Positions 10,253 to 17,261 of a stretch of 64,000 bases of DNA are shown piece after piece. Both the position numbers and the translations under genes were made by a program. This DNA is from Actinomycetes bacterium (lineage in GTDB: Bacteria; Actinomycetota; Actinomycetes; Mycobacteriales; Mycobacteriaceae). Each line of letters begins with the position of its first letter. The first letter of the stretch is position 1. The notes beneath the pieces were generated by a model. It saw only the letters and a list, made by a program, of their open reading frames with translations, searched no databases and had not been told where the DNA came from. The stretch lies in contig JAEYMI010000019.1 of assembly GCA_023461275.1 (NCBI GenBank), forward strand, positions 1-64,000, written 5' to 3'.

Positions 10253-10948
10253 TCAGTGCCCGATGAACACCTTCAGCGCGACGATGATCGCGGCCAGCGC
10301 GGCAGTGACGAGTCCGGCCAGCACGAGCCGGGCGCTCGTCGGATGCCCGCGCACCCGTTCGGCGACGATCTGCACCGTTGCTATCCGGAACACCACGATG
10401 CCGCCCGCGATCAGCTGCGCGACCTGCCACGACACCACGCCCCACCACCCGAACGCCAACGCGATGGCCGGCGCAGTCGCCGACGAGATGATCGGCAGAG
10501 CATCACGCAACTCGTCGAGGAGGACTCGACGCTGTGACTCGTCGAACATGCCGTCGACGCCCGCGTATTCGTGTGCCTGGTCCGAGTGTTTCTGCTCCCC
10601 GTGTTTCCGGTCCCCGTGTTTCTGGTCCCCGGGCGCACCGTCGCCGTGTGCCTCCGGAATGCTGCTCTTGGCAATGAGGTCAGCGAGCACGTGCGCGACA
10701 TAGGTGGTCAGGCCCGTACCCAGCACCAGCCACACGGCATACCCGTGATCGATTTGGTGCCCGTCGACCACCGCGACCGCGCCCAGAATGAGGATGTTTC
10801 CGTATACATAGGCCGACAATCGAGACGCCGCACGCCGCGGCGGCAACGGCGCTCCGTTGCGCTCGGTCAGAATGCCGTGCCACACGGCCTTGGAACCGCT
10901 TGGTCGCCGACTCCACGGTCGCCGACTCCGGGATCGGCGATCAGTCAT
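10253..10948 (-). CDS. Membrane protein with a His-rich cytoplasmic or external loop
   Basis: A roughly 231-residue integral membrane protein of unknown function. Hydrophobic segments are visible at SAYVYGNILILGAVAVV, YAVWLVLGTGLTTYVAHVLADLI, APAIALAFGWWGVVSW, AQLIAGGIVVFRIA and LVLAGLVTAALAAIIVALKV. Between the second and third lies a repetitive charged loop with KHG-type repeats (DQKHGDRKHGEQKH), a possible metal-binding site. A GTG three bases upstream is an alternative start. It is not clearly in an operon with rpsL, being separated by 378 bp. Confidence 0.65.
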   Translation of the reverse strand: MTDRRSRSRRPWSRRPSGSKAVWHGILTERNGAPLPPRRAASRLSAYVYGNILILGAVAVVDGHQIDHGYAVWLVLGTGLTTYVAHVLADLIAKSSIPEAHGDGAPGDQKHGDRKHGEQKHSDQAHEYAGVDGMFDESQRRVLLDELRDALPIISSATAPAIALAFGWWGVVSWQVAQLIAGGIVVFRIATVQIVAERVRGHPTSARLVLAGLVTAALAAIIVALKVFIGH

Positions 10949-11025
10949 CACGCCGCTCGCTCATGCAGGCAGGTTACCGAGGTGACCGGGGGCTCCTCAG
11001 CGGTTCCGACGTAAACGCACCGCGT

Positions 11026-11541
11026 CTAGAGATTCGGTCCACGTCTGGCGAACCATCGGTCGACGACGGTCGCCTGCTGCTCGATCGTCAACGACTCCCA
11101 ATCGGGACGGGACGCCCAGTCCCCGGTGTCCGCTATCCCGTCGTCGACGCCAGAGGTGAACGGAAGCGCATAGGCGTTGTACCCGCGGCCGGCGCGTCGC
11201 CTCGACCCGATCTCGTGCCGCACCTGCACCCACGCGCCCCGCGCGAGGAACCCGACACTCGACCGCGCGTGATGGATCTGCCAGGCATGCGCCAGTTCGT
11301 GGATCAGCAACTGCCCGGGCACCGGGTAGGCGCCGCTGGGTGCCAGCGTCGCGTCGAATCGGGTGCCCATGTTGCAGTAAATCCGTTGCCGCGCACCGGG
11401 AATGGTGAACGCCCGACCGCGCAGCCCACGAATGTCGGTGACGCGGACGTCGTCGAGCCACGACGCCTGGCCGAACACCGACGACGCGACGTGCCGCTCG
11501 TCGGCAGTCAGCGGTCGGGTCCGGATCCTGCGACCAAACAT
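11026..11541 (-). CDS. Putative HExxH zinc-metalloprotease-like protein
   Basis: A 171-residue protein beginning MFGRRIRTRPLTADE and containing LLIHELAHAWQIHH, an HExxH zinc-binding signature. Similar proteins occur among DUF4157-like domains. No signal peptide is evident. The longer frame to 11715 adds poorly conserved-looking residues. The start at 11541 has GGAAAG about 10 bases upstream. A third zinc ligand cannot be assigned, so peptidase activity is uncertain. Confidence 0.6.
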   Translation of the reverse strand: MFGRRIRTRPLTADERHVASSVFGQASWLDDVRVTDIRGLRGRAFTIPGARQRIYCNMGTRFDATLAPSGAYPVPGQLLIHELAHAWQIHHARSSVGFLARGAWVQVRHEIGSRRRAGRGYNAYALPFTSGVDDGIADTGDWASRPDWESLTIEQQATVVDRWFARRGPNL

Positions 11542-11692
11542 GGGACGCAGCTTTCCATAGCGTTCTCGCGAGGGGTAGCCAGTTCGCGCTGGGGCTGGCG
11601 AATTGCGCTCATGTTGCAAAGCCAGCGTAGTTGGATAACCCCAGCGGAAACCGGGGACGAGCGACGGGCTCAACGGGTTCGCGAACGATCTC

Positions 11693-11726
11693 GTTGTTCG
11701 CGACCGATACATCAATCGCGAACAAC
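11693..11726. terminator. Hairpin downstream of xthA
   Basis: GTTGTTCGCGA (11693-11703) and TCGCGAACAAC (11716-11726) form an 11-bp perfect stem with a 12-base loop, between the xthA stop and the next minus-strand gene. A third TTCGCGAA copy lies at 11679. It may be a factor-independent terminator without a U-tract, or an operator. Confidence 0.4.
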
Positions 11727-11752
11727 CATTCTGGGAGCGACGCGTTCTCGGT

Positions 11753-12634
11753 CTACTCCGGAGTCTGCGGCAGTTTCACCTTCGAAGCCCCGGGCTTCGC
11801 CGGATTCGACGGCGGCGGCACCACCGGGCCGATGTCGCCGTCTGGGGCTTCGTCGAGGTCGACGATCACCGGCGCGTGGTCGCTGGGCTTGGTTCCCTTG
11901 CGCGCCTTGCGATCCACCCACGCTGCCGCGGCCCGTTCGGCGATCGGTCCGCCGGCGAGGATCAGGTCGATGCGCATGCCGAGGTCCTTGTGGAACATTC
12001 CGGCACGGTAGTCCCAGTAACTGAATACCCGCTCGTTCGGCCACCGTTCGCGGACCACGTCACGCAGGCCGAGCGCCTCGAAACCGCCCAGTGCCGACCG
12101 CTCGGGCTCGGTGACGTGCGTGTGCCCGACGTAGGCGGCCGGATCGAAGACGTCGGCATCGGCGGGGGCGATGTTCATGTCGCCGCAGAGCATCGTCGAA
12201 TCTGCTTCTCCGGCAACCACTTCGCGCAGCCGTTCGAGCCAGGCCAGCTTGTACGTGTAGTGATCGGAGTCGGGTTCGCGGCCGTTGGGCACGTACAACG
12301 AGTAGATTCGCACGCCGTCGCACACCGCCGACACCGCACGTGCCTCGGCGGGTGACTCCGGGTCGGGATAGCCTGGCGCGCCGTCGAATCCGCGTCGAAC
12401 ATCGTCGAGTCCGACCCGTGACAGCAGCGCCACCCCGTTCCACTGCCCCTGCCCGACGTGGACGTAGTCGTAGCCGCGCTCGGCGAGGTCGGCGCCCAAC
12501 ACCTCGTCGAACGCCTCGTCGGAGAGTTTGGTCTCCTGCAGACAGACGACGTCTGGTTTGCGTTCGTCGAGCCACGGCAGCAACCGTGGGATCCGCTGCT
12601 TGACCGAGTTCACATTCCACGTGGTGACGCGCAT
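11753..12634 (-). CDS. xthA: Exodeoxyribonuclease III
   Basis: A 293-residue EEP-superfamily nuclease for base-excision repair (AP endonuclease and 3'-5' exonuclease). Motifs are WNVNSVKQR at the N-terminus, LQETKL with the metal-binding Glu, YVPNGREPDS, GDMNIAP, and SDHAPV with the catalytic Asp-His. The C-terminal 30 residues are a Pro/Gly extension beyond the fold. The start ATG at 12634 gives the usual MRVTTWN beginning. The 44-bp gap to the divergent Pr6Pr gene must hold both start regions. Confidence 0.93.
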   Translation of the reverse strand: MRVTTWNVNSVKQRIPRLLPWLDERKPDVVCLQETKLSDEAFDEVLGADLAERGYDYVHVGQGQWNGVALLSRVGLDDVRRGFDGAPGYPDPESPAEARAVSAVCDGVRIYSLYVPNGREPDSDHYTYKLAWLERLREVVAGEADSTMLCGDMNIAPADADVFDPAAYVGHTHVTEPERSALGGFEALGLRDVVRERWPNERVFSYWDYRAGMFHKDLGMRIDLILAGGPIAERAAAAWVDRKARKGTKPSDHAPVIVDLDEAPDGDIGPVVPPPSNPAKPGASKVKLPQTPE

Positions 12635-12677
12635 GACCTTCACCGTAATTGATGGCCGACATGGCAGGATCGTCGCC

Positions 12678-13310
12678 ATGTCCCCCATCTCCGATCGCGT
12701 CTGGTGGGTTCGGGTGCTACGCCTGATGGCTGCCGGACTCGGCGCGGCGGCAGTCATCGTGCTGCCGATCCGACAGGCCGACGTCCCCGGATTCACCATC
12801 GCGAACTACCTCAGCTACTTCACCGTGCTGTCGAATATCGCTGCGGTGCTCGTGCTGTTCGTCGAAGCGATAGCCGCACCGGAAAGTGCTGCGTGGCAAT
12901 GGTTTCGAGGCGCTGTCACGACGTGCATGGTGATCACCGGCATCGTCTACGCGCTGCTGCTCTCCGGGATCGACGTCCATACCGGCAGCGATTGGGTCAA
13001 CGACGTCGTCCACCGGCTCATGCCCGTCGTGCTACTGCTCGATTGGGCCTTGCTGCGGCCGCGCCGGTTGCCGTCGCATTCCTGGTGGACCTGGCTGGCA
13101 TTCCCGCTGTTCTACGGCGTTTACACGCTGATCCGAGGACCGGTCGTCGACTGGTATCCGTATCCCTTCATCGACCCGCGCGGCCAGGGATATCTGTCGA
13201 TGACGTTGTCGATCGTGGTGGTGCTTCTCGGTATGGCGGCGTTGGCGTTCGGGGTGTTCTGGTTGGGGACTCGCGGTCGCCACGACACGACTCAACGCGC
13301 CGCCGCGTGA
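12678..13310 (+). CDS. Pr6Pr-family membrane protein
   Basis: A 210-residue protein with about six transmembrane segments. Features such as FTIANYLSYFTVLSNIAAVL, VHRLMPVVLLLDWALLRP, FPLFYGVYTLIRGPVVDWYPYPFIDP and GYLSMTLSIVVVLLG are typical of the actinobacterial Pr6Pr family (FAR-17a/AIG1-like). Function is unknown. Its 3' end overlaps the convergent MFS gene by 19 bases. An upstream in-frame start near 12636 is possible but would overlap the divergent xthA start region. Confidence 0.75.
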   Translation: MSPISDRVWWVRVLRLMAAGLGAAAVIVLPIRQADVPGFTIANYLSYFTVLSNIAAVLVLFVEAIAAPESAAWQWFRGAVTTCMVITGIVYALLLSGIDVHTGSDWVNDVVHRLMPVVLLLDWALLRPRRLPSHSWWTWLAFPLFYGVYTLIRGPVVDWYPYPFIDPRGQGYLSMTLSIVVVLLGMAALAFGVFWLGTRGRHDTTQRAAA

Positions 13311-14677
13311 CCACGCCCGACGACCAGCACCACCACACCGCACGCGACCACCACCAGACCACTCGGCATCAGTGGTCCGGCGACGACGTGGCCGGCCAGC
13401 AGCACTCCGGCGACAGCCGCACCGATGGCGGCACCCACCTGACGTGATGCGGCGACGATGCCGCCCGCGACTCCGCTCCGGTCGAGGGGTAAGCCGGCGA
13501 CGGCCGTCGCGGTCAATGGCGGATTGGCGAAGCCGAATCCGATTCCGACGGCGATCAGCCCGGGAATGATCGGCCACGCCGAGCTTGCCGACGAGGCAAC
13601 GGCACCCGCGACTCCCCCGATCAGCAATGCCGATCCCGCGACGACCAGCGGCGGGCGCGGGCCACGCCGGCCGACCAGCGCCCCGGACATCGGGGCACAC
13701 AGCGTGGCGCCGGCCGCCAGCGCCAGCAGTGTCAGCCCAGCGGCCAACGGAGTCAGGCCGAGGTGGCGCTGCAGGTGGACCGACATCACCACGATGGTCA
13801 CCGTGAGGGCGATAAAGGTGGCCACCGCCCCGGCCACCGCTCCGCGAAAACTGCCTGCCCGGAACAGTTCGAGCTCGATCAGAGGTTGCGCCACAAGGCT
13901 TTCCACTCGCCAGAACGCCACGCCGGCCACCACCACTACGAGCGCTCCGACAGCCATCCACGACGACAGCGCGCCACGCTGCCCGCCCTCGATGAGCAGC
14001 CCCACGAGGCCGGCGATGATCGTGATCGCGAGAACCTGACCGAGCGGGTCGAGTTGACGCGGTTGTGCCGCAATCGATTCGGGCACCACAGCGAAGGTGG
14101 CCAACCAGGTCAGCACCACGAATGGGACGACCACCCACAGCACCGCGCGCCAACCGAATGCCTCGATCAGCGCACCACCCAGCAGCGGCCCGGCGGCCAT
14201 GCTGATGCCGAAGACGCTCGCCCACACGCCGATCGCCTGGGCGCGTCGTCGTGGATCGGTGAAGACGTTGACCACGATCGCCAATGCGACCGGGGCGAGC
14301 ATCGCCCCGCCGACACCTTGCACCACACGGGCGCCGATCAGCACCGCGGCCGTGGGTGCCAGTGCCGCAACCGCCGATGCCGCACCGAAAATAGCCAAGC
14401 CCCAACGGAATACGCGTCGTCGACCGAAGCGGTCGGCCACCGCACCCGCCGAGATCATCAGGCTCGCGACGGTGAGCGTGTAGGCGTCGACCACCCAGGC
14501 GAGCCGCCCGAGGCCGATGTCGAGGTCGTCGCCGATGTCGGGCAGTGCGACCGCGACGATAGTGGTGTCGAGACCGACAAGGAACAGCGCCATCGCGCAG
14601 ACGGCGAGAACCAGCCAGGGTCGAGGGTGGTCGGTCGGATCGGCGGGGCGTTGATGTGTGAGGTCGTTCGAGGTCAT
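13292..14677 (-). CDS. MFS drug/proton antiporter, DHA2-like
   Basis: A 461-residue transporter with about 14 predicted helices. It begins LVLAVCAMALFLVGLDTTIV, the DHA2 signature region, followed by DAYTLTVASLMISAGAVADRFGRRRVF (MFS loop 2-3 motif). Such proteins export hydrophobic drugs and other amphiphiles. Its promoter region is shared with a divergent XRE-cupin regulator at 14746, which probably controls it. The start at 14677 was chosen to remove a basic non-membrane leader. Confidence 0.85.
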   Translation of the reverse strand: MTSNDLTHQRPADPTDHPRPWLVLAVCAMALFLVGLDTTIVAVALPDIGDDLDIGLGRLAWVVDAYTLTVASLMISAGAVADRFGRRRVFRWGLAIFGAASAVAALAPTAAVLIGARVVQGVGGAMLAPVALAIVVNVFTDPRRRAQAIGVWASVFGISMAAGPLLGGALIEAFGWRAVLWVVVPFVVLTWLATFAVVPESIAAQPRQLDPLGQVLAITIIAGLVGLLIEGGQRGALSSWMAVGALVVVVAGVAFWRVESLVAQPLIELELFRAGSFRGAVAGAVATFIALTVTIVVMSVHLQRHLGLTPLAAGLTLLALAAGATLCAPMSGALVGRRGPRPPLVVAGSALLIGGVAGAVASSASSAWPIIPGLIAVGIGFGFANPPLTATAVAGLPLDRSGVAGGIVAASRQVGAAIGAAVAGVLLAGHVVAGPLMPSGLVVVACGVVVLVVGRGHAAAR

Positions 14678-14727
14678 GGCCGCAGATCGTCGTCGTCGAA
14701 CACCGTCCATGACCACAAACCTTGCTG

Positions 14728-14738
14728 TTTTGGCAAAA
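14728..14738. promoter_or_regulatory. Candidate operator TTTTG-G-CAAAA between mfs and xre
   Basis: An 11-bp dyad with 5-bp arms, in the 68-bp divergent region and 7 bases before the regulator start. It is a plausible binding site for the XRE-cupin protein on its own gene and on the MFS exporter. Inferred from symmetry and location only. Confidence 0.35.
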
Positions 14739-14745
14739 TGGCGGC

Positions 14746-15327
14746 ATGTCCAACGCAGGCAGTGAAGACACTGCGGCACTCATCGCCGACATCGGGCCGC
14801 GACTTCGTGCACTGCGCACGTCGTCGGACCTGACGCTGCAGGAGGTCTCGGACCAAACCGGCATCTCGATCAGCGTGCTGTCACGACTGGAGTCGACGCA
14901 GCGACGCCCGACGTTGGAGCTACTGCTGCCACTGGCGCGGCTCTACCGTGTCACTCTTGACTCCCTCGTCGATGCCCCGCCCACCGGAAACCCGCGAATT
15001 CATCTGGTTCCCAAGCAGATTCGACGCGGCGGACAAGTGGTTCCGCTGACCGAGCAGCCGGGTCCGATCCAGGTGTTCAAACATGTCATCGCACCGCGCA
15101 CGCCGGTATTATCGAGTCATTCCGGGCACGCCTGGATCTATGTGCTGGCCGGTGAACTCCGACTCATCCTCGGCCGGGACGAACACCTACTGCGACCGGG
15201 AGAAGTCGCGGAATTCGATGCGCAGCAACCACATTGGTTCGGCCCGGCCGACAATCACCCGGTTGAGGTGCTGCACATGTTCGGGCCACACGGAGAGCGA
15301 CCGAAGATCCGCGTCATCCCGTCGTGA
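14746..15327 (+). CDS. XRE-family transcriptional regulator with C-terminal cupin domain
   Basis: A 193-residue regulator. Residues about 15-70 form an XRE helix-turn-helix (LRALRTSSDLTLQEVSDQTG, ISVLSRLESTQRRPTLELL). Residues about 115-190 form a small cupin beta-barrel (HSGHAWIYVLAGELRLIL, LRPGEVAEFDAQQPHWFG) that likely senses a ligand. This two-domain family typically represses a neighbouring transport or catabolic gene. The divergent MFS exporter is the obvious target. The start at 14746 follows GGCGGC. The 14722 alternative is TTG-like. Confidence 0.88.
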   Translation: MSNAGSEDTAALIADIGPRLRALRTSSDLTLQEVSDQTGISISVLSRLESTQRRPTLELLLPLARLYRVTLDSLVDAPPTGNPRIHLVPKQIRRGGQVVPLTEQPGPIQVFKHVIAPRTPVLSSHSGHAWIYVLAGELRLILGRDEHLLRPGEVAEFDAQQPHWFGPADNHPVEVLHMFGPHGERPKIRVIPS

Positions 15328-15357
15328 TCGCCGAATCGCCCCGTCCCCATACTCCCG

Positions 15358-15434
15358 GTGGCACAGCCTCGGTAGAAGCGGATGACGGCGTCGATAGTTG
15401 ACGCCGATTCCCGGTCCTACCGAGGCTGTGCCAC
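15358..15434. repeat. 77-bp palindromic element, copy 1
   Basis: Perfect 18-bp terminal inverted repeats (GTGGCACAGCCTCGGTAG at 15358-15375 and its complement at 15417-15434). A second element of exactly the same length and the same outer arms, and sharing CGATAG at the same internal position, lies at 63214-63290. Confidence 0.85.
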
Positions 15435-15462
15435 GGCTCCCGGGTGATAATCGGACGCTCAG

Positions 15463-15535
15463 CCGTACCGCCGACGATCCGCCGTCATCGCGGCCTCAGG
15501 TCGTCGCGGGCGCGGGCGATCCGGGACCGGATGGT
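15463..15535. repeat. Left direct repeat of the sigC 3' end (att-like)
   Basis: 73 bases matching 16492-16565 with a single-base deletion (CCTCAGG versus CCTGCAGG). On the minus strand it encodes the end of SigC, and the bases beside it still supply a TGA stop after the Arg-Tyr-Gly codons. It looks like the displaced original gene end. Confidence 0.85.
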
Positions 15536-15674
15536 CCAACCTTGTCAGTGCCACCGCATACGGTGGAAGACCTCAGAGTTCTGCCGGTTCAAGGGGGGGT
15601 CATGGCAGTCACGAATGGTTGGTCGGACCGAGTTGTTGGACGTGGATTCCGCGCTTCGAAATCGAGCAGGTGAC

Positions 15675-16265
15675 GTGAGTACGTCGCTTGCGCTTCGCGC
15701 ATGGCACACCCAACGCGCTCGCGATCTTGACCGTATTGAGGACCTACATCGGGTGGTCACAGGCACCGAGCGAGGACGCCGCTGGGACTCCGAGTATGTG
15801 AACTGCGCGGTAATCACGCGCCTGCTCGCCGAGTTTCAAGGGTTCTCCCGCGACCTACTCACCGATGCCGTAGATCATGTCGTCGACCAGTTTCACGCTC
15901 CCCCGGCGCTGGTCGGAATGCTTCGCGGTGCATTCGTGTCGACATCCGCGCTCAGCAAGGGCAATCCGACCTGGACGGCGCTGACCACCGATTTCGGCCA
16001 GCTCGGCCTCAGCCTCAAGTCCGCAGTCGACCTGCGCTATGCCGTCAACGGTCCGCGCTGGCGAACGAAGCTCGATGCCGCGCTGTATGCCCGCAACGCG
16101 ATTGCCCACGCCGATGACGACAAGTTGATCGTCTGCCGAGCGCGGCATGATCTGACGATGCGCCGCGCCCGCGAATGGCGGCGCTCCCTGAACGGACTTT
16201 GCGCTGGTCTGGATGCGGTCGTTGGTACACACTTGACACAGATGACGGGCGTCGCCCCGTGGTGA
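15675..16265 (+). CDS. HEPN-domain protein (putative RNase or toxin-like)
   Basis: A 196-residue, mostly helical protein. It contains FQGFSRDLLTDAV and, near residues 140-145, RNAIAH, the R-x4-H catalytic signature of HEPN ribonucleases of the RiboL-PSP type. HEPN proteins often act as RNases in toxin-antitoxin, abortive-infection or stress systems. GTG 15675 was chosen as start because family-like sequence (STSLALRAWHTQRARDLDRI) begins there. ATG 15615 is an alternative. The stop overlaps closely with a 59-residue gene, forming a two-gene unit. The unit lies between direct repeats of the sigC 3' end, which suggests acquisition. Confidence 0.65.
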   Translation: MSTSLALRAWHTQRARDLDRIEDLHRVVTGTERGRRWDSEYVNCAVITRLLAEFQGFSRDLLTDAVDHVVDQFHAPPALVGMLRGAFVSTSALSKGNPTWTALTTDFGQLGLSLKSAVDLRYAVNGPRWRTKLDAALYARNAIAHADDDKLIVCRARHDLTMRRAREWRRSLNGLCAGLDAVVGTHLTQMTGVAPW

Positions 16266-16276
16266 TGGAGGACAAG

Positions 16277-16456
16277 ATGACGGCTGGCCGATCAAAGGTG
16301 AAGCGCGGCCAACGCATCGAGGTGCCCTTTGGTGCCGGGAAACACACGGCGGTGGTTACCGATGTGCGCAATGGCCGCGTGTACGTCACCGTTGATCCAG
16401 GCTCGGACCATTCGGTTGCGACCTTCTATCGAGAAGACGAGTTGGGCGTCGCGTAG
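16277..16456 (+). CDS. Small basic beta-rich protein paired with the HEPN protein
   Basis: A 59-residue protein (starts MTAGRSKVKRGQRIEV). Alternating hydrophobic segments (AVVTDVRNGRVYVTVDPG) suggest a small SH3-like barrel. It has an ideal ribosome site, GGAGG with a 5-base spacer, inside the tail region of the HEPN gene. An ATG at 16265 overlapping the HEPN stop would add four residues. By position it might be an antitoxin or nucleic-acid-binding accessory. No family was recognised. Confidence 0.6.
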   Translation: MTAGRSKVKRGQRIEVPFGAGKHTAVVTDVRNGRVYVTVDPGSDHSVATFYREDELGVA

Positions 16457-16487
16457 CCCAGGAGCACGTCGCCGGAGTTCGCAGCTG

Positions 16488-17045
16488 CTACCCGTACCGC
16501 CGACGATCCGCCGTCATCGCGGCCTGCAGGTCGTCGCGGGCGCGGGCGATCCGGGACCGGATGGTTCCGACGGGGCACCCGCAGATCGACGCGGCCTCGG
16601 CGTAGCTGACCCCGAGCACCTGCGTCAGCACAAACGCCTCCCGACGATCGGTGTCGAGAGCGTCGATGAGCATCTGCACCTCGACGCGCATCTCGTGGCG
16701 CTCGGATCGCGCGGTGATCGACGCGATGGTGTCGGCCGAGGAATGCAGATCCATCCGTGGGCGTGACATGTCATAGCGCACCTGATCGACGACGACGCGT
16801 CGGGCGATGGAGAGCAACCACGTGCGTGCCGGTGCGGTGCCAGAATAGCGCGGCAACGACTTGATGGCCCGCAGATAGGTTTCCTGGGTGAGGTCGTCGG
16901 CGTTGCGACGGTCCCCGAGGTAGCCGACGAGCCGCCACACGTCGTCGCGGGTCAGCCGGATGAATCGTTCGAGCGCGCGGTCGTCGCCACGGGCAGCGGC
17001 GACGGCGAGATCGCTGATCTCGGCGTCGTCGGGTCGCTGGCTCAC
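16488..17045 (-). CDS. sigC: ECF RNA polymerase sigma factor SigC
   Basis: A 185-residue ECF sigma factor that matches M. tuberculosis SigC in arrangement. Region 2 carries DVWRLVGYLGDRRNADDLTQETYLRAIKSLPRYSG and ARTWLLSIARRVVVDQVR. Region 4 carries TQVLGVSYAEAASICGCPVGTIRSRIARARD. The start is GTG 17045 (VSQRPDDAE). The longer frame to 17207 crosses a REP-like repeat. It is divergent from a copper-type P-ATPase whose promoter, and that of the PepSY gene, carry a shared ECF motif, so autoregulated control of the copper locus is likely. The 3' 74 bases are duplicated on the far side of the HEPN island. Confidence 0.9.
   Translation of the reverse strand: MSQRPDDAEISDLAVAAARGDDRALERFIRLTRDDVWRLVGYLGDRRNADDLTQETYLRAIKSLPRYSGTAPARTWLLSIARRVVVDQVRYDMSRPRMDLHSSADTIASITARSERHEMRVEVQMLIDALDTDRREAFVLTQVLGVSYAEAASICGCPVGTIRSRIARARDDLQAAMTADRRRYG
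16492..16565. repeat. Right direct repeat within the sigC 3' end (att-like)
   Basis: The functional copy of the 73/74-bp repeat. It forms the last codons of sigC, which ends with TAG at 16488-16490. With the left copy it brackets 956 bp carrying the HEPN gene pair. Confidence 0.85.
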
Positions 17046-17090
17046 CCGCTCACCGTATCGGACCTGGATCGGGCGCAGCGAGTGGCCACC

Positions 17091-17124
17091 ACGCGCTTCG
17101 CTCGCGGACGCACTCAACCAGCGG
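17091..17124 (+). repeat. REP-like element fragment, copy A
   Basis: ACGCGCTTCGCTCGCGGACG followed by CACTCAACCAGCGG. The same core occurs at 25486-25536, 38674-38720 and 55632-55682. It lies in the sigC upstream region. Confidence 0.65.
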
Positions 17125-17171
17125 CGGTACCGAGTCGCTGCGCTCTCCTCGATCAGCAGTTTGAGGTCCTT

Positions 17172-17198
17172 GGGAACTTTTCCCGCACCCCATCCGAC
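17172..17198 (+). promoter_or_regulatory. Putative ECF (SigC) promoter of the P-ATPase operon
   Basis: GGGAAC at 17172-17177, 17 bases, then CGAC at 17195-17198. The identical -35/-10 pair and spacing occur before the PepSY gene (22075-22101). Both are preceded by TT. The start site would fall near 17205, about 57 bases before the GTG start. Confidence 0.6.
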
Positions 17199-17261
17199 CT
17201 GTATCAAGGAGATATGTGTCGGCGCAGGTAACCGACCCGCAGTACAACCTTGGGAGGCGCG

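Larger units (their letters stand above)
15328..15674. other. Intergenic region with palindromic element and left repeat of the HEPN island
   Basis: About 347 bp without a confident gene. It holds the 77-bp palindromic element (15358-15434), the left copy of the sigC 3'-end repeat (15463-15535), and the first part of the island. A GGGGGGG-preceded ATG at 15602 opens only a 23-codon frame. The HEPN start could lie at 15615 instead of 15675. Confidence 0.5.

Noticed and set aside
15602..15673. 23-codon ORF after GGGGGGG in the HEPN island
   Set aside because: Too short and without recognisable features; it may reflect the true upstream region of the HEPN gene. Left as uncertain.
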